Origin: Rubrivivax sp. A210
GTDB taxonomy: Bacteria > Pseudomonadota > Gammaproteobacteria > Burkholderiales > Burkholderiaceae_C
Direction: 5' to 3'
DNA length: 64,000 bases
Assembly (NCBI RefSeq): GCF_904426505.1
Contig: NZ_CAJGBN010000001.1
Location: forward strand, 620,001-684,000
The notes under the pieces are model-generated. The model made no database searches and was not told the origin of the DNA. It saw only the letters and a list, made by a program, of their open reading frames with translations. Position numbers and translations under genes: made by a program. Shown here piece after piece: positions 17,318 through 25,168 of this stretch; within the stretch, counting starts at the first letter, position 1; each line of letters opens with the position of its first letter.

Positions 17318-18211
17318 TCACCACTTCATCTCGCCCTTGTTGACCTTGGCGCCGATCTCCAGCGCGATGCCCAGGCCGGCATCGGGATAGGCCTTCTTCA
17401 TCGCGTCGATGAGCGCCACGCTGCCCGTGGCCTTGGGCAGTTCCTGCTCGTAGCGCGCCAGGTAGGCCTGGCTCCACGCAAGCTGCGAGGCGTCCTGCTT
17501 CTGGCCTGCCAGGCTGTGGCCCGGGATCACGGTGGCGGGCTGCAGCGCCGCCATCGTGGCCAGCTTGCCGGCCCAGTCGGCGCGCTCCTTCGGGCTTTGC
17601 GTATCGGCCGTCCACAGGTGCAGGCCGGCGAAGACGTTCACACCGCCGGCGATGGTCTTGATCGAGGGCATCCAGACATAGCTGCGCTGCGGCAGGCCGT
17701 CATCCAGGCCCTTGATCTCCAGCGTCTGGTCTTCCAGCGTGATCGTGGAGCCTGCCAGCAGCTCGGGCAGCGGCACGCTCTTCGGCGCGTTGGCGCCCAT
17801 GCGCGGACCCCAGACCTGGAGCTTGGTCGCGAGCGTGGCCTCGATCTTCTTCAGCGTCGGGGCCGTGGCCACCACGCGGGCCTGCGGGAAATACTGCCGG
17901 ATCACCTCGAGGCCGAAGTAGTAGTCGGGGTCGGCCTGGCTGATGTAGACGGTCTTCAGGGTCTTCTTGCTGTCCAGCACCATGGCGGCGATGCGCAGCG
18001 CATCGGCGCGCGTGAAGCCGGTGTCCAGCAGCACTGCATCGGTCTTGCCGGCCACCAGCACGGCGTTGGCGTGGAAGCTTGCAGCGTCGGCGTTGTAGAC
18101 CTGCACCGTCAACGGTGGCGCCACCTCCTGCGCGGCTGCATTGCCGGCGGCGACACCCAACGCCAGCGCGGCGGGCAGGAAGGCCAGGGACCAGGGTTTG
18201 AAGATCGTCAT
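17318..18211 (-). CDS. Exported metallo-beta-lactamase-fold protein with degenerate metal site
   Basis: A 297-aa protein with an N-terminal signal peptide (about residues 1-28, AxA-like cut near AAAQE) and a metallo-beta-lactamase fold (NAVLVAGKTDAVLLDTGF). The HxHxDH motif is replaced by SQADPDYYFG (about 91-100), so most first-shell metal ligands are gone; a later PGHSL remains. It may be a non-hydrolytic or atypical family member. The ATG at 18211 has GGAG upstream. It is divergent from a LysR gene across an AT-rich region with an inverted repeat, so LysR control is likely. Confidence 0.85.
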   Translation of the reverse strand: MTIFKPWSLAFLPAALALGVAAGNAAAQEVAPPLTVQVYNADAASFHANAVLVAGKTDAVLLDTGFTRADALRIAAMVLDSKKTLKTVYISQADPDYYFGLEVIRQYFPQARVVATAPTLKKIEATLATKLQVWGPRMGANAPKSVPLPELLAGSTITLEDQTLEIKGLDDGLPQRSYVWMPSIKTIAGGVNVFAGLHLWTADTQSPKERADWAGKLATMAALQPATVIPGHSLAGQKQDASQLAWSQAYLARYEQELPKATGSVALIDAMKKAYPDAGLGIALEIGAKVNKGEMKW

Positions 18212-18254
18212 CGGGGGCTCCATCGCAGAAATCTGCTTGCTGATGACGCCACTT

Positions 18255-18296
18255 TATTGAATCGATAGGGGAAGATAAACTTCGTCTATATCAATA
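18255..18296. promoter_or_regulatory. Inverted repeat in the MBL/LysR divergent promoter
   Basis: Arms TATTGA (18255-18260) and TCAATA (18291-18296), with inner partial pairing ATAG/CTAT, lie in an unusually AT-rich 45 bp between the divergent genes. This is a plausible LysR operator. Evidence is symmetry and position only. Confidence 0.4.
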
Positions 18297-18322
18297 GATT
18301 GTCAACTCTTTCGACAAGTCCC

Positions 18323-19276
18323 GTGGACCACCTGCAAGCGATCCGGTCCTTCGTCGAGATTGCCGACCAAGGCAGCCTCACCCGCGCCGCCGAGACGCTG
18401 GACCTGTCGCGCGCCATGGTCAGCCGCCACCTCGAAGGCCTGGAGCGCTGGCTGGGCACACGGCTGCTGCACCGCACCACGCGCCGCGTGAGCCTGAGCG
18501 AGGCCGGGCTCGAGGCCTTGCCCCGCCTGCGCCAGATGCTCGATCTGGCCGCCGATCTGCAGGCCCTGGCCGGCGCCCACCGCTCCGAGCCCACGGGCAA
18601 GCTGCGCATCACCACCAGCCTGTCGTTCGCCGTCTCCTGCCTCACGCAAGCGCTGGTGGACTTTCAGGCGCTGCACCCGCGCATAGCGCTCGAGCTGCTG
18701 ACCGTGGATCGAGCCGTGGACCTGGTCGGCGAGCGCATAGACCTCGCCGTCCGCATCACCAACCGCCTGGACGATGGCGTCGTGGCGCGGCGGCTGGCGA
18801 GTTGCCGCTCGGTGCTGTGCGCCTCGCCGGCCTACCTCGCGCAGCACGGCCGGCCCGAGCGCCCCGAAGATCTGCGCGCCCACGCCTGCATCACGCATGC
18901 CTTCGGGGCCCGCGCCGAATACCGGCTGCGCCGCGAAGGCCGGCTTGCCGCCGTGGGCGTGAGCGGCCCGCTGTCGGGCAATGAGACCGCCGTGCTGCGG
19001 CAGGCCGCATTGGCGGGCGCCGGCATCGCGATGCTGCCCAGCTATTTCGTCGGCGACGATCTCCGGCACGGTGCGTTGGTGCGCCTGCTGCCCGAGCACG
19101 AACCCGAACCGCTGGGCATCCACGCCGTCTACCTGTCGCGCCAGCACCAGCCCCAGCCGCTGAAGCTGCTGATCGACTTTCTGGCCCAGCGCTTCGGCGG
19201 CGAGACCGCGCCCTGGGACAGGCCGCTGGCGGTGCCCGCGCCGCCGTGCGCCAAGGCCCGCAGCCCCCGCCGCTGA
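18323..19276 (+). CDS. LysR-family transcriptional regulator
   Basis: A 317-aa LysR regulator. The HTH (FVEIADQGSLTRAAETLDLS, about residues 9-30) precedes the periplasmic-binding-like effector domain (about 90-295; PTGKLRITTSLSFA, GAGIAMLPSYFVGDDL). I chose the GTG at 18323 because DHLQAIRSFVEIAD is a typical LysR N-terminus; a TTG at 18299 is also in frame. It is divergent from the MBL-fold gene, which is its likely target. The C-terminus is a short proline/arginine-rich tail. Confidence 0.9.
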   Translation: MDHLQAIRSFVEIADQGSLTRAAETLDLSRAMVSRHLEGLERWLGTRLLHRTTRRVSLSEAGLEALPRLRQMLDLAADLQALAGAHRSEPTGKLRITTSLSFAVSCLTQALVDFQALHPRIALELLTVDRAVDLVGERIDLAVRITNRLDDGVVARRLASCRSVLCASPAYLAQHGRPERPEDLRAHACITHAFGARAEYRLRREGRLAAVGVSGPLSGNETAVLRQAALAGAGIAMLPSYFVGDDLRHGALVRLLPEHEPEPLGIHAVYLSRQHQPQPLKLLIDFLAQRFGGETAPWDRPLAVPAPPCAKARSPRR

Positions 19277-19308
19277 GCCCGCGCGGGCCGATCTCCAGCG
19301 CCCGTCCG

Positions 19309-19325
19309 TCGGGATTTTTTCCCGC
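19309..19325. promoter_or_regulatory. Shared operator copy 1, upstream of the NarX-type kinase
   Basis: TCGGGA (19309-19314), TTTTT, then TCCCGC (19320-19325). It is one of five copies of TCGGGA-N5-TCCC in the 19.3-25.2 kb block. A weak -10-like TAGCCC lies 36 bp after the start of the element, which would place transcription about 60 nt before the kinase ATG. Confidence 0.55.
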
Positions 19326-19418
19326 CCGCACGGCGCGCTTTCCCTAGCCCCGCATGGCATGGAAGCGGCTTGTTCATCGCGCAAACTAGCGGCCCCCGCC
19401 CGCGCAGGAAGTTCACCC

Positions 19419-20879
19419 ATGACCCCGCTCGCTGACCCGGCCTCGGCGCCGCTGCACGGCCCGCCCCGCGCCGCGGTGCCAGACCTCGATCTGGCGAGCC
19501 TGGTGATGCGCCGCGCCATGGTGGTCGCCCTCACCTGCCTGCTGGCGCTGCTGGTGCTGGGCGTGCTGAGCACCCGCACCGACACCCAGCGCGAGATGGA
19601 GGGCAGCCTGGACATCGCCCGCGCCAGCCAGGCCCTGGCCCGCCTGCGCGAGGCGCCGCTGGCCGACGGCCTGGGGCGGCTCCAGGCCATGCCGGGGCTG
19701 CGCCATCTGCAGATGGAACTGCGCGACGAATCCGGCCAGGTGGTGGTGCGCCTGGCCGACGAGGAGTCCAGCGCCTGGCTGGCCCGGCAATGGCGCCGCC
19801 TGTCGTCCTGGCTGGCCACGGCGCGGCCGGCCACCGAGCTGGCCTACGGCGTGCCGCTGCAAGACGGCCGCGTCTGGAGCGTGACGCTGACGGCCTCGCC
19901 CGACAGCGAGATCCTGGAATCGGCCTCCAACCTGGTGGGCCTTTTCCTGCTGATGGTGGCGAGTTGCGCCGCCATGCTGGCCGCGATGCGCTGGAGCGTG
20001 CGGCGCTCGCTGCGGCCACTGCGCACCCTGGTCGACGCCATCGCCGGTGTCGAGCGGCATGAGCTCACCGCCGTCGCCGCGCTGCCAGCCATGCCGATCC
20101 GCGAGCTCGAGGCCATCGCCCAGGCCCTGCGCCATCTGGCGGACGCCCAGGCGCGCAGCGAGGCGGCGCGCCAGGTGCTGGCGCACCGGCTGATGAGCCT
20201 GCAGGAGGACGAGCGCCAACGCCTGGCGCGCGACCTCCATGACGAGTTCGGCCAACGCCTCACGGCGCTGCGCGTCGATGCCAGCTGGCTGCAGCGTGCC
20301 GGCGGGCTGCAGATCAAGGCGCAGGCCATCGTTGCCGGCATGGGCTTGCAGATCAGCCTGATCCAGGACGATGTGCGGCGGCTGCTGGCCCGACTGCGCC
20401 CGCTGGGCGTCACCCCCGCCGGCGTGGACCAGCGGCCCCAGACCCTGGGCGGGCTCGCGGCCATGCTGGCCGAGCTGGCCGAAGGCTGGTCGGGCCGCGC
20501 CAGGGGACCGGTGATCACGCTGCACATCGCCGAGAGCGGCGGCCAGCAGGTGCTGGCCCAGGATCTGGCGCTGGGCCTGTACCGCATCACGCAGGAGGCG
20601 CTGACCAACGTCATGCGCCATGCCGACGCCCGCCGATGCGAGGTCGAGATCGCGCTGCGCGACGACGGCGGTCCCGGGCCGACGCTGGTCTGGCGCGTGG
20701 CCGACGACGGACGCGGCATCGCTGACCTGGAGGCCGCGCTGCGCCGCGGCACCGGCCTGGCGGGGCTGAAGGAACGGGTCTGGACGCTGGGAGGACGCTT
20801 CGAAGCGAGCTGCGGCGCCGACTGTCCCGGCACGGCACTGAACGCCGAGTTCCACCTCGGCGGCAGCGAGGCGGCATGA
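19419..20879 (+). CDS. NarX-type sensor histidine kinase
   Basis: Membrane sensor kinase of a NarL/FixJ-type two-component system, 486 aa. Transmembrane segments lie at about 34-51 and 171-190, enclosing a periplasmic sensor region of about 120 residues. A HAMP-like linker is followed by the HisKA_3 dimerisation domain with phosphoacceptor His at about 274 (RLARDLHDEFGQRL) and an HATPase domain (TQEALTNVMRHA, DDGRGI, GTGLAGLKERV). The ATG at 19419 has AGGA upstream. Its stop overlaps the next regulator (ATGA), so they are co-translated. The sensed signal is unknown; the adjacent PQQ-associated propeller gene hints at alcohol or PQQ-linked metabolism. Confidence 0.92.
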   Translation: MTPLADPASAPLHGPPRAAVPDLDLASLVMRRAMVVALTCLLALLVLGVLSTRTDTQREMEGSLDIARASQALARLREAPLADGLGRLQAMPGLRHLQMELRDESGQVVVRLADEESSAWLARQWRRLSSWLATARPATELAYGVPLQDGRVWSVTLTASPDSEILESASNLVGLFLLMVASCAAMLAAMRWSVRRSLRPLRTLVDAIAGVERHELTAVAALPAMPIRELEAIAQALRHLADAQARSEAARQVLAHRLMSLQEDERQRLARDLHDEFGQRLTALRVDASWLQRAGGLQIKAQAIVAGMGLQISLIQDDVRRLLARLRPLGVTPAGVDQRPQTLGGLAAMLAELAEGWSGRARGPVITLHIAESGGQQVLAQDLALGLYRITQEALTNVMRHADARRCEVEIALRDDGGPGPTLVWRVADDGRGIADLEAALRRGTGLAGLKERVWTLGGRFEASCGADCPGTALNAEFHLGGSEAA

Positions 20880-21511
20880 ACGACAAGCCGATACGGGTGG
20901 GGCTGGTGGACGACCACGCCGTCGTGCGCGCCGGCTATCGGCGCTTTCTGGAGTTGGGCGGGATGGCGGTGGTGCTGGAAGCCGGCGACGCCGACACCGC
21001 CTATGCAGCGCTGGGGCGCGAAGACAGCCTGCCGGTGGACGTGCTCGTGGTTGACCTCGAGCTGCCCGGGCGCAGCGGCCTGGAATTCACGCGCCGTGTG
21101 CGCAGCCGCTGGCCCGAGGCCCGCATCCTGATGTTCACCATGCACGACGACAGCGGCACTGTCGCGCAATGCCTGCGCGCCGGCGCCGCCGGCTTCGTCA
21201 CCAAGAGCAGCGACCCCGAGATCCTGGTCGAGGCGGTGCAGAAGGTCGCCCGCGGCCAGACCGCCCTGTCGCCCGATGTCGAGCGCCGCCTCGAGCAGGC
21301 CGGCCCGGCGCCGCATGCGGCCCTGGGCACGCGCGAATTCGATGTGCTCAATGCCCTGCTCGACGGCGACAGCGTCGAGGCCATCGCCCACCGCCTGCGC
21401 CTGAGCCCCAAGACGGTGGCCAACTACCAGACATCAATACGGCAGAAGCTCGGCGTTGCCACGGCCGTTGAACTGCTGCAGTACGCGCGCCACCACGGCC
21501 TGCGCCAGTGA
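20876..21511 (+). CDS. NarL/FixJ-family response regulator (first)
   Basis: A 211-aa response regulator with an N-terminal receiver (VGLVDDHAVVRAGYRRFL; phosphoacceptor Asp at about 60 in VVDLELPG; Lys in FVTKSS) and a C-terminal LuxR-type HTH (LDGDSVEAIAHRLRLSPKTVANYQTSI). The start overlaps the kinase stop by ATGA, making it the natural partner of that kinase. A second, similar regulator follows within 75 bp. The HTH recognition helices of the two are nearly the same (LSPKTVxNYQT), so both could read the same operator. Confidence 0.93.
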   Translation: MNDKPIRVGLVDDHAVVRAGYRRFLELGGMAVVLEAGDADTAYAALGREDSLPVDVLVVDLELPGRSGLEFTRRVRSRWPEARILMFTMHDDSGTVAQCLRAGAAGFVTKSSDPEILVEAVQKVARGQTALSPDVERRLEQAGPAPHAALGTREFDVLNALLDGDSVEAIAHRLRLSPKTVANYQTSIRQKLGVATAVELLQYARHHGLRQ

Positions 21512-21534
21512 CGCGACAAAGAGGCCGGTTCAGG

Positions 21535-21551
21535 TCGGGAAGAAGTCCCGA
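21535..21551. promoter_or_regulatory. Shared operator copy 2, upstream of the second response regulator
   Basis: A perfect palindrome, TCGGGA (21535-21540), AGAAG, TCCCGA (21546-21551). A -10-like TACAAA lies at 21573-21578, 38 bp after the start of the element. This would place transcription start next to the ATG at 21585, giving a very short leader or none. Confidence 0.6.
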
Positions 21552-21584
21552 GCGCCGCAGCGGCGATGCCGGTACAAAGCCGGC

Positions 21585-22232
21585 ATGGGCGAATATCCGA
21601 ACGTGCTGCGCGTGATGCTGGTCGACGACCATCCGGTCGTGAGGGCGGGTTACCGGCGGCTGCTGGAACTGGAATCCGACCTGCAGGTGGTGGCCGAGCA
21701 TGGCGATGTCGACACGGCGCTCGAGGCCCTGGCGGACCTGCCGGCCGGCGGCCTGCAGGTCGTCGTCGTCGACCTCGCGATGCCGCGGCGCAGCGGGCTC
21801 GACCTGCTGCGCGAGGTGGGCCAGCGCCACCCCGCCATCCGCGTGCTGGTCTTCAGCATGCACGACAACGCGGCCATCGTGGCCGAGGCGCTGCGGCTGG
21901 GCGCGGCGGGCTTCGTCACCAAGGGCAGTGCGCCCGAGGAACTGGTGCAGTGCGTGCGCCGGGTGATGGCCGAACGTGCGCCCGTGCTGTCCAGCGACCT
22001 CGCCGCGCGCCATGTGCTGCAGCAGCACCGCGACGAGGAGCCGCTCACGCTCAAGGAGATGGAGGTGCTGCGCCTGCTGGCCGCCGGCGATTCCGTGCAG
22101 GCCATCGCCGAGGCGCTGCAACTGAGCCCCAAGACGGTTTCCAACTACCAGACCGTGCTCAAGCACAAGCTGGGTGCCGGCACCGCCATCGAGCTGCTGC
22201 GCCATGCACGCGAGCGCGGCTACGTGGCCTGA
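21585..22232 (+). CDS. NarL/FixJ-family response regulator (second)
   Basis: A 215-aa receiver plus LuxR-type HTH regulator, a paralogue of its upstream neighbour. Phosphoacceptor Asp is at about 63 (VVVDLAMPRRSG); the HTH reads AAGDSVQAIAEALQLSPKTVSNYQTVL. The ATG at 21585 puts the receiver at the usual distance. It has its own upstream palindrome and -10-like box, so it can be expressed apart from the kinase operon. Paired FixJ-type regulators with one kinase are known in PQQ-alcohol-dehydrogenase control circuits; such a role here is inferred. Confidence 0.92.
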   Translation: MGEYPNVLRVMLVDDHPVVRAGYRRLLELESDLQVVAEHGDVDTALEALADLPAGGLQVVVVDLAMPRRSGLDLLREVGQRHPAIRVLVFSMHDNAAIVAEALRLGAAGFVTKGSAPEELVQCVRRVMAERAPVLSSDLAARHVLQQHRDEEPLTLKEMEVLRLLAAGDSVQAIAEALQLSPKTVSNYQTVLKHKLGAGTAIELLRHARERGYVA

Positions 22233-22252
22233 GGCCCCCCCTGCGCGCCGGG

Positions 22253-22269
22253 TCGGGAGCATTTCCCTG
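22253..22269. promoter_or_regulatory. Shared operator copy 3, upstream of a candidate small RNA
   Basis: TCGGGA (22253-22258), GCATT, TCCCTG (22264-22269), with the -10-like TAGAGT at 22291-22296, 38 bp after the start of the element. The flanks share extra sequence with copy 5 (CCCTGGCCTGC after the right arm). No protein gene follows on the plus strand. Confidence 0.55.
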
Positions 22270-22302
22270 GCCTGCCCGCAAGGCCCTGGCTAGAGTCTGC
22301 TT

Positions 22303-22401
22303 CGGGCCGCCCTGGCCCGCTTCATCAGACCTCGCGCAAACCGGACATTGCCGAGGGTTCTCCAAGGGGGTGGCCGCGCAAGCGACCACCCCTGCTTTTT
22401 T
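22303..22401 (+). ncRNA. Candidate regulated small RNA
   Basis: A predicted transcript of about 100 nt. It would start about 7 nt after the -10-like TAGAGT (22291-22296) of operator copy 3 and end at a strong intrinsic terminator (22367-22401). No start codon with a sensible open frame is visible inside. It lies between the second regulator gene and the convergent TonB receptor. The alternative is that this is only the 3' trailer of the regulator mRNA. The repeated operator is what suggests a separate promoter. Confidence 0.35.
22367..22401 (+). terminator. Strong intrinsic terminator
   Basis: Stem GGGGTGG (22367-22373) with CCACCCC (22386-22392), one mismatch, then CGC/GCG closing a GCAA tetraloop, followed by TGC and six T (22396-22401). 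It works only for plus-strand transcription: the other strand has no T-run. It ends the regulator operon and/or the candidate small RNA just before the convergent TonB receptor stop. Confidence 0.85.
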
Positions 22402-22409
22402 GGTGGCGG

Positions 22410-24923
22410 TCAGAAGCTGTACTTCAGGCCCACCGAGAAGCTGCGCGGCGCGCCCGGCGCGTAGAACGTGGCGTGGCGCAGCGGCCGGTCGCCATTGGCA
22501 TCGGCGGCAAAGGGCCGGCTCTGGAAGTTGCCGGCGTCGTCAAAGCCCGTGGGGCCGAGCTGGGCCGCGCTGCTGTAGTTGCGGTCCAGCGCATTGTTGA
22601 TCTGCACGAACAGCTTCAGCCCCTTGGTCGGCTTCCAGGCGGCATTGAGGTTGAGCACCGAATAGCCGGCGCTGTGGCCCTCGCCCAGGTAGAACACGCC
22701 ATCGCTCTGATGGTGGCCGTTCTCGTTGCCGCGCGCCAGCGTGCGGCCGACGGCGTTGACATCGGCGCCGAAGGACCAGGCATCGCCGATGTCGATGTCG
22801 GCATAGAGCTTGAGCATCTGGCGCGGCACCAGCGGGATGCGGTCGCCGGGGTGGATGTCTATCGTTCCCTCCACGCCCGGGAAGCCGTCCTCGGCAGACT
22901 CGTTGCTGCTGTTGGACGAGCCGTTGACAACCTCGGCACTGCGGTAGGTGGCCTGCAGCCAGGTGTAATTGGCGCCCACCGTGACGCCCTTGGCGGGCTG
23001 CAGGCTCAGGCCCAGTTCGATGCCCTGGCGCCGCGTCTTGCCGAAGTTCTTGAAGTAGCCGAAGCCCGAAGCGTTGTCGGCCACGAAGAGCAGGTCGTCC
23101 TTGTTGTCGGAGCGGAAGAAGCCCAGGCTCCACGCGAACTGCCCCGCACTGCCGCCGCGCACGCCGGCCTCGAAGGTGGTGGTCACCACCTGCTGCAGCG
23201 GCGGGTCGCCGGCAAAGGAATTGGGCAGCTTGCAGGGGTTGGCCGGGTCGGCGCAGCCCAGCTCGATGGACGAGGGGTCGCGGCTGCCCTGGCTGATGCC
23301 GGCCCAGGCATTGATGCCGGCCATCGGCGTGAAGGTCAGGCCCAGGGCCGGGTTGAAGCGGCTGAAGCTGTGGTCGCCATCCAGCGAGCCGGCGCCACCG
23401 CCCGGTGTGATGGCATCGCGGTTGCGCACCGAGCTGTGGTTGTAGCGGCCCGAGAGCGTGAGGTGGGTGCCCGGCGCGACGTTGAGGATGGTGCTGCCGA
23501 ACAGGCTGTAGATGCGCGTGCGCCCGCTGAGGTCGACGCGCGTGTCGTAGGGCTCGCCGTCGGCCACGCCGCCATTGACGCCGTCACCGATGGCGCCCAC
23601 GCCGGTGATGGAGCGGTCGGCGTTCACGTAGCCCAGCTCCGACCCCTGGATGAAATGGCTGCGGCTGAAGTCCAGCGCCACACCGAGCAGCGACTTGCTG
23701 TCCATGCCCAGCAGCTTGCCGTCGAAGTTGAGCTGGCCGCTGAGGCCGTAGTGGCTCTGGTTGGTGGAAGTCTGGTTGATCACGCCCGTACACTTTTCGG
23801 CCGGCTCGTCCAGCAGCAGGGCGTTGGCGATGCAGCGCCACTTGGGGAAAGGCGTGTTGGCCGGGCTCTCACCCGCGGTCGGAAAGCCGGTGTAGCCGGC
23901 GTCGGTGAGTGCCAGGATCTCGTCCGCATTGGGCTGGTAGAGCGCCTGGTCGAGAGAATCGTCGTTGAGGTCACCGTTGTAGGTGCGGGTCTTGATGCGG
24001 CGGTAATAGGCATTGCCGGTCAGCGTCCAGTGCTCGCTGAGGCCCTGCGACAGCGCCAGGTTGAGCAGGAAGGCCCGGTTCTTCGTGTTGTCGGGCTTGG
24101 TGTAGACGCTGGCGTAGTCGCGCTCCAGCAGGTGCTGAACCTGCATGCCGTTGCCGTTCAGGTCGGTATCGGCCACCGAGGCCGTGAGCGTGAGATCGGT
24201 GTCGCCGCTGCGGCGGCCGAGCTTGGCGAAGAGCTGGTTCATGTCTGACTTCGAATCATCGCGCCAGCCCTTCTCGTGGAACTTGTTGCCGGTGACGAAC
24301 CAATGCAATTCGCCGCTGCGGCCGCCATGCTCGAACTCGACCGCGGCGCGCCCGTGCGAGCCGGCCTGCACCTGCACCGAACTGCCCGGATTCTTGCGTC
24401 CGTCCTTGGTCTGCACCACCAGCGCGCCGCCCAGGGTGTTGAGGCCGAACAGCGGGTTGGAGCCCGGATTCAGCGCCATCGAGGCAATGGCCGACTTGGG
24501 CACCAGGTCCCAGCTCACCACGTCGCCGAAGGGCTGGTTCATGCGCACGCCGTCGACGTAGAGCGACAGGCCCTGCTGCGTGCCCAGCAAGGGCGATGCC
24601 GTGAAGCCGCGGAAGTTGACATCCGGCTGGAAGGGGTTGTTCTGCACCTCGTTGATGAACACGCTGCCCAGGCGCCGGTTCATGAAGCTGGTGAGGTCCA
24701 GGGCCTGCGAGCGTTCGATGTCGGCGGCGCGGGCGCCCTGCACATTGGCGGGGATGCGCTCGCGCGGCACGTCCACGCCCGACAGCGGCGAGACGCCGAA
24801 GATCTCGACGGTCTGCGACTGCACCTGGGCCTGGGCCCAGGCCGGTGCCAGCGCGGCGGTGGCTGCGATGCTGGCCAGGGCGAGAGGATGAAGGCACCGG
24901 GGGGCATTCTTTCGGGACGGCAT
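22410..24923 (-). CDS. TonB-dependent outer-membrane receptor
   Basis: An 837-aa outer-membrane receptor: signal peptide (about 1-32), a TonB-box-like QTVEIFG, a plug domain (NVQGARAADIERSQALDLTS; YVDGVRMNQPFGD) and a 22-strand barrel ending with the aromatic C-terminus LKYSF. It imports a substrate using TonB energy. It is divergent from a PQQ-associated beta-propeller, as E. coli yncD (pqqU, a PQQ importer) is from yncE; by that analogy PQQ or a related ligand is a reasonable guess. A TCGGGA-N5-TCCCGA palindrome and a -10-like TAGCGT (24990-24995) lie upstream. PQQ specificity is not shown by the sequence. Confidence 0.92.
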   Translation of the reverse strand: MPSRKNAPRCLHPLALASIAATAALAPAWAQAQVQSQTVEIFGVSPLSGVDVPRERIPANVQGARAADIERSQALDLTSFMNRRLGSVFINEVQNNPFQPDVNFRGFTASPLLGTQQGLSLYVDGVRMNQPFGDVVSWDLVPKSAIASMALNPGSNPLFGLNTLGGALVVQTKDGRKNPGSSVQVQAGSHGRAAVEFEHGGRSGELHWFVTGNKFHEKGWRDDSKSDMNQLFAKLGRRSGDTDLTLTASVADTDLNGNGMQVQHLLERDYASVYTKPDNTKNRAFLLNLALSQGLSEHWTLTGNAYYRRIKTRTYNGDLNDDSLDQALYQPNADEILALTDAGYTGFPTAGESPANTPFPKWRCIANALLLDEPAEKCTGVINQTSTNQSHYGLSGQLNFDGKLLGMDSKSLLGVALDFSRSHFIQGSELGYVNADRSITGVGAIGDGVNGGVADGEPYDTRVDLSGRTRIYSLFGSTILNVAPGTHLTLSGRYNHSSVRNRDAITPGGGAGSLDGDHSFSRFNPALGLTFTPMAGINAWAGISQGSRDPSSIELGCADPANPCKLPNSFAGDPPLQQVVTTTFEAGVRGGSAGQFAWSLGFFRSDNKDDLLFVADNASGFGYFKNFGKTRRQGIELGLSLQPAKGVTVGANYTWLQATYRSAEVVNGSSNSSNESAEDGFPGVEGTIDIHPGDRIPLVPRQMLKLYADIDIGDAWSFGADVNAVGRTLARGNENGHHQSDGVFYLGEGHSAGYSVLNLNAAWKPTKGLKLFVQINNALDRNYSSAAQLGPTGFDDAGNFQSRPFAADANGDRPLRHATFYAPGAPRSFSVGLKYSF

Positions 24924-25017
24924 GAGGGGTCTCCTGTTTGTTCTGGTGGACTGCTTGAACGTGGCGCACCGCGGGTGGCGCGGAGCGCGACGCTAGCGAA
25001 GCCGTGACCCGGCCGTC

Positions 25018-25034
25018 TCGGGAAATCTTCCCGA
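25018..25034. promoter_or_regulatory. Shared operator copy 4, upstream of the TonB receptor
   Basis: A perfect palindrome, TCGGGA (25018-25023), AATCT, TCCCGA (25029-25034). Read on the minus strand it precedes a -10-like TAGCGT (24995 down to 24990) by 39 bp, nearly the same distance as in the other copies. Transcription would start about 60 nt before the receptor ATG. Confidence 0.6.
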
Positions 25035-25096
25035 CATGCGCAGCGGCGCCGCTGCCACGACGTCGCCATCAGGGCTTACGCGGAGTACGGCCTGGA

Positions 25097-25113
25097 TCGG
25101 GAGCTTTTCCCTG
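25097..25113. promoter_or_regulatory. Shared operator copy 5, upstream of the beta-propeller gene
   Basis: TCGGGA (25097-25102), GCTTT, TCCCTG (25108-25113). A weak -10-like GATGCT at 25135-25140 is 38 bp after the start of the element, which puts the start of transcription about 20 nt before the propeller ATG and leaves room for its ribosome site. Confidence 0.55.
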
Positions 25114-25168
25114 GCCTGCGAAGGCCTCCCTGGCGATGCTGGCAGCCTTCATTTCAGCCGGAGACAGC

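Noticed and set aside
22473..24248. A 591-codon plus-strand frame opposite the TonB receptor
   Set aside because: Shadow frame: no ribosome site, and the minus strand shows signal peptide, plug and barrel.
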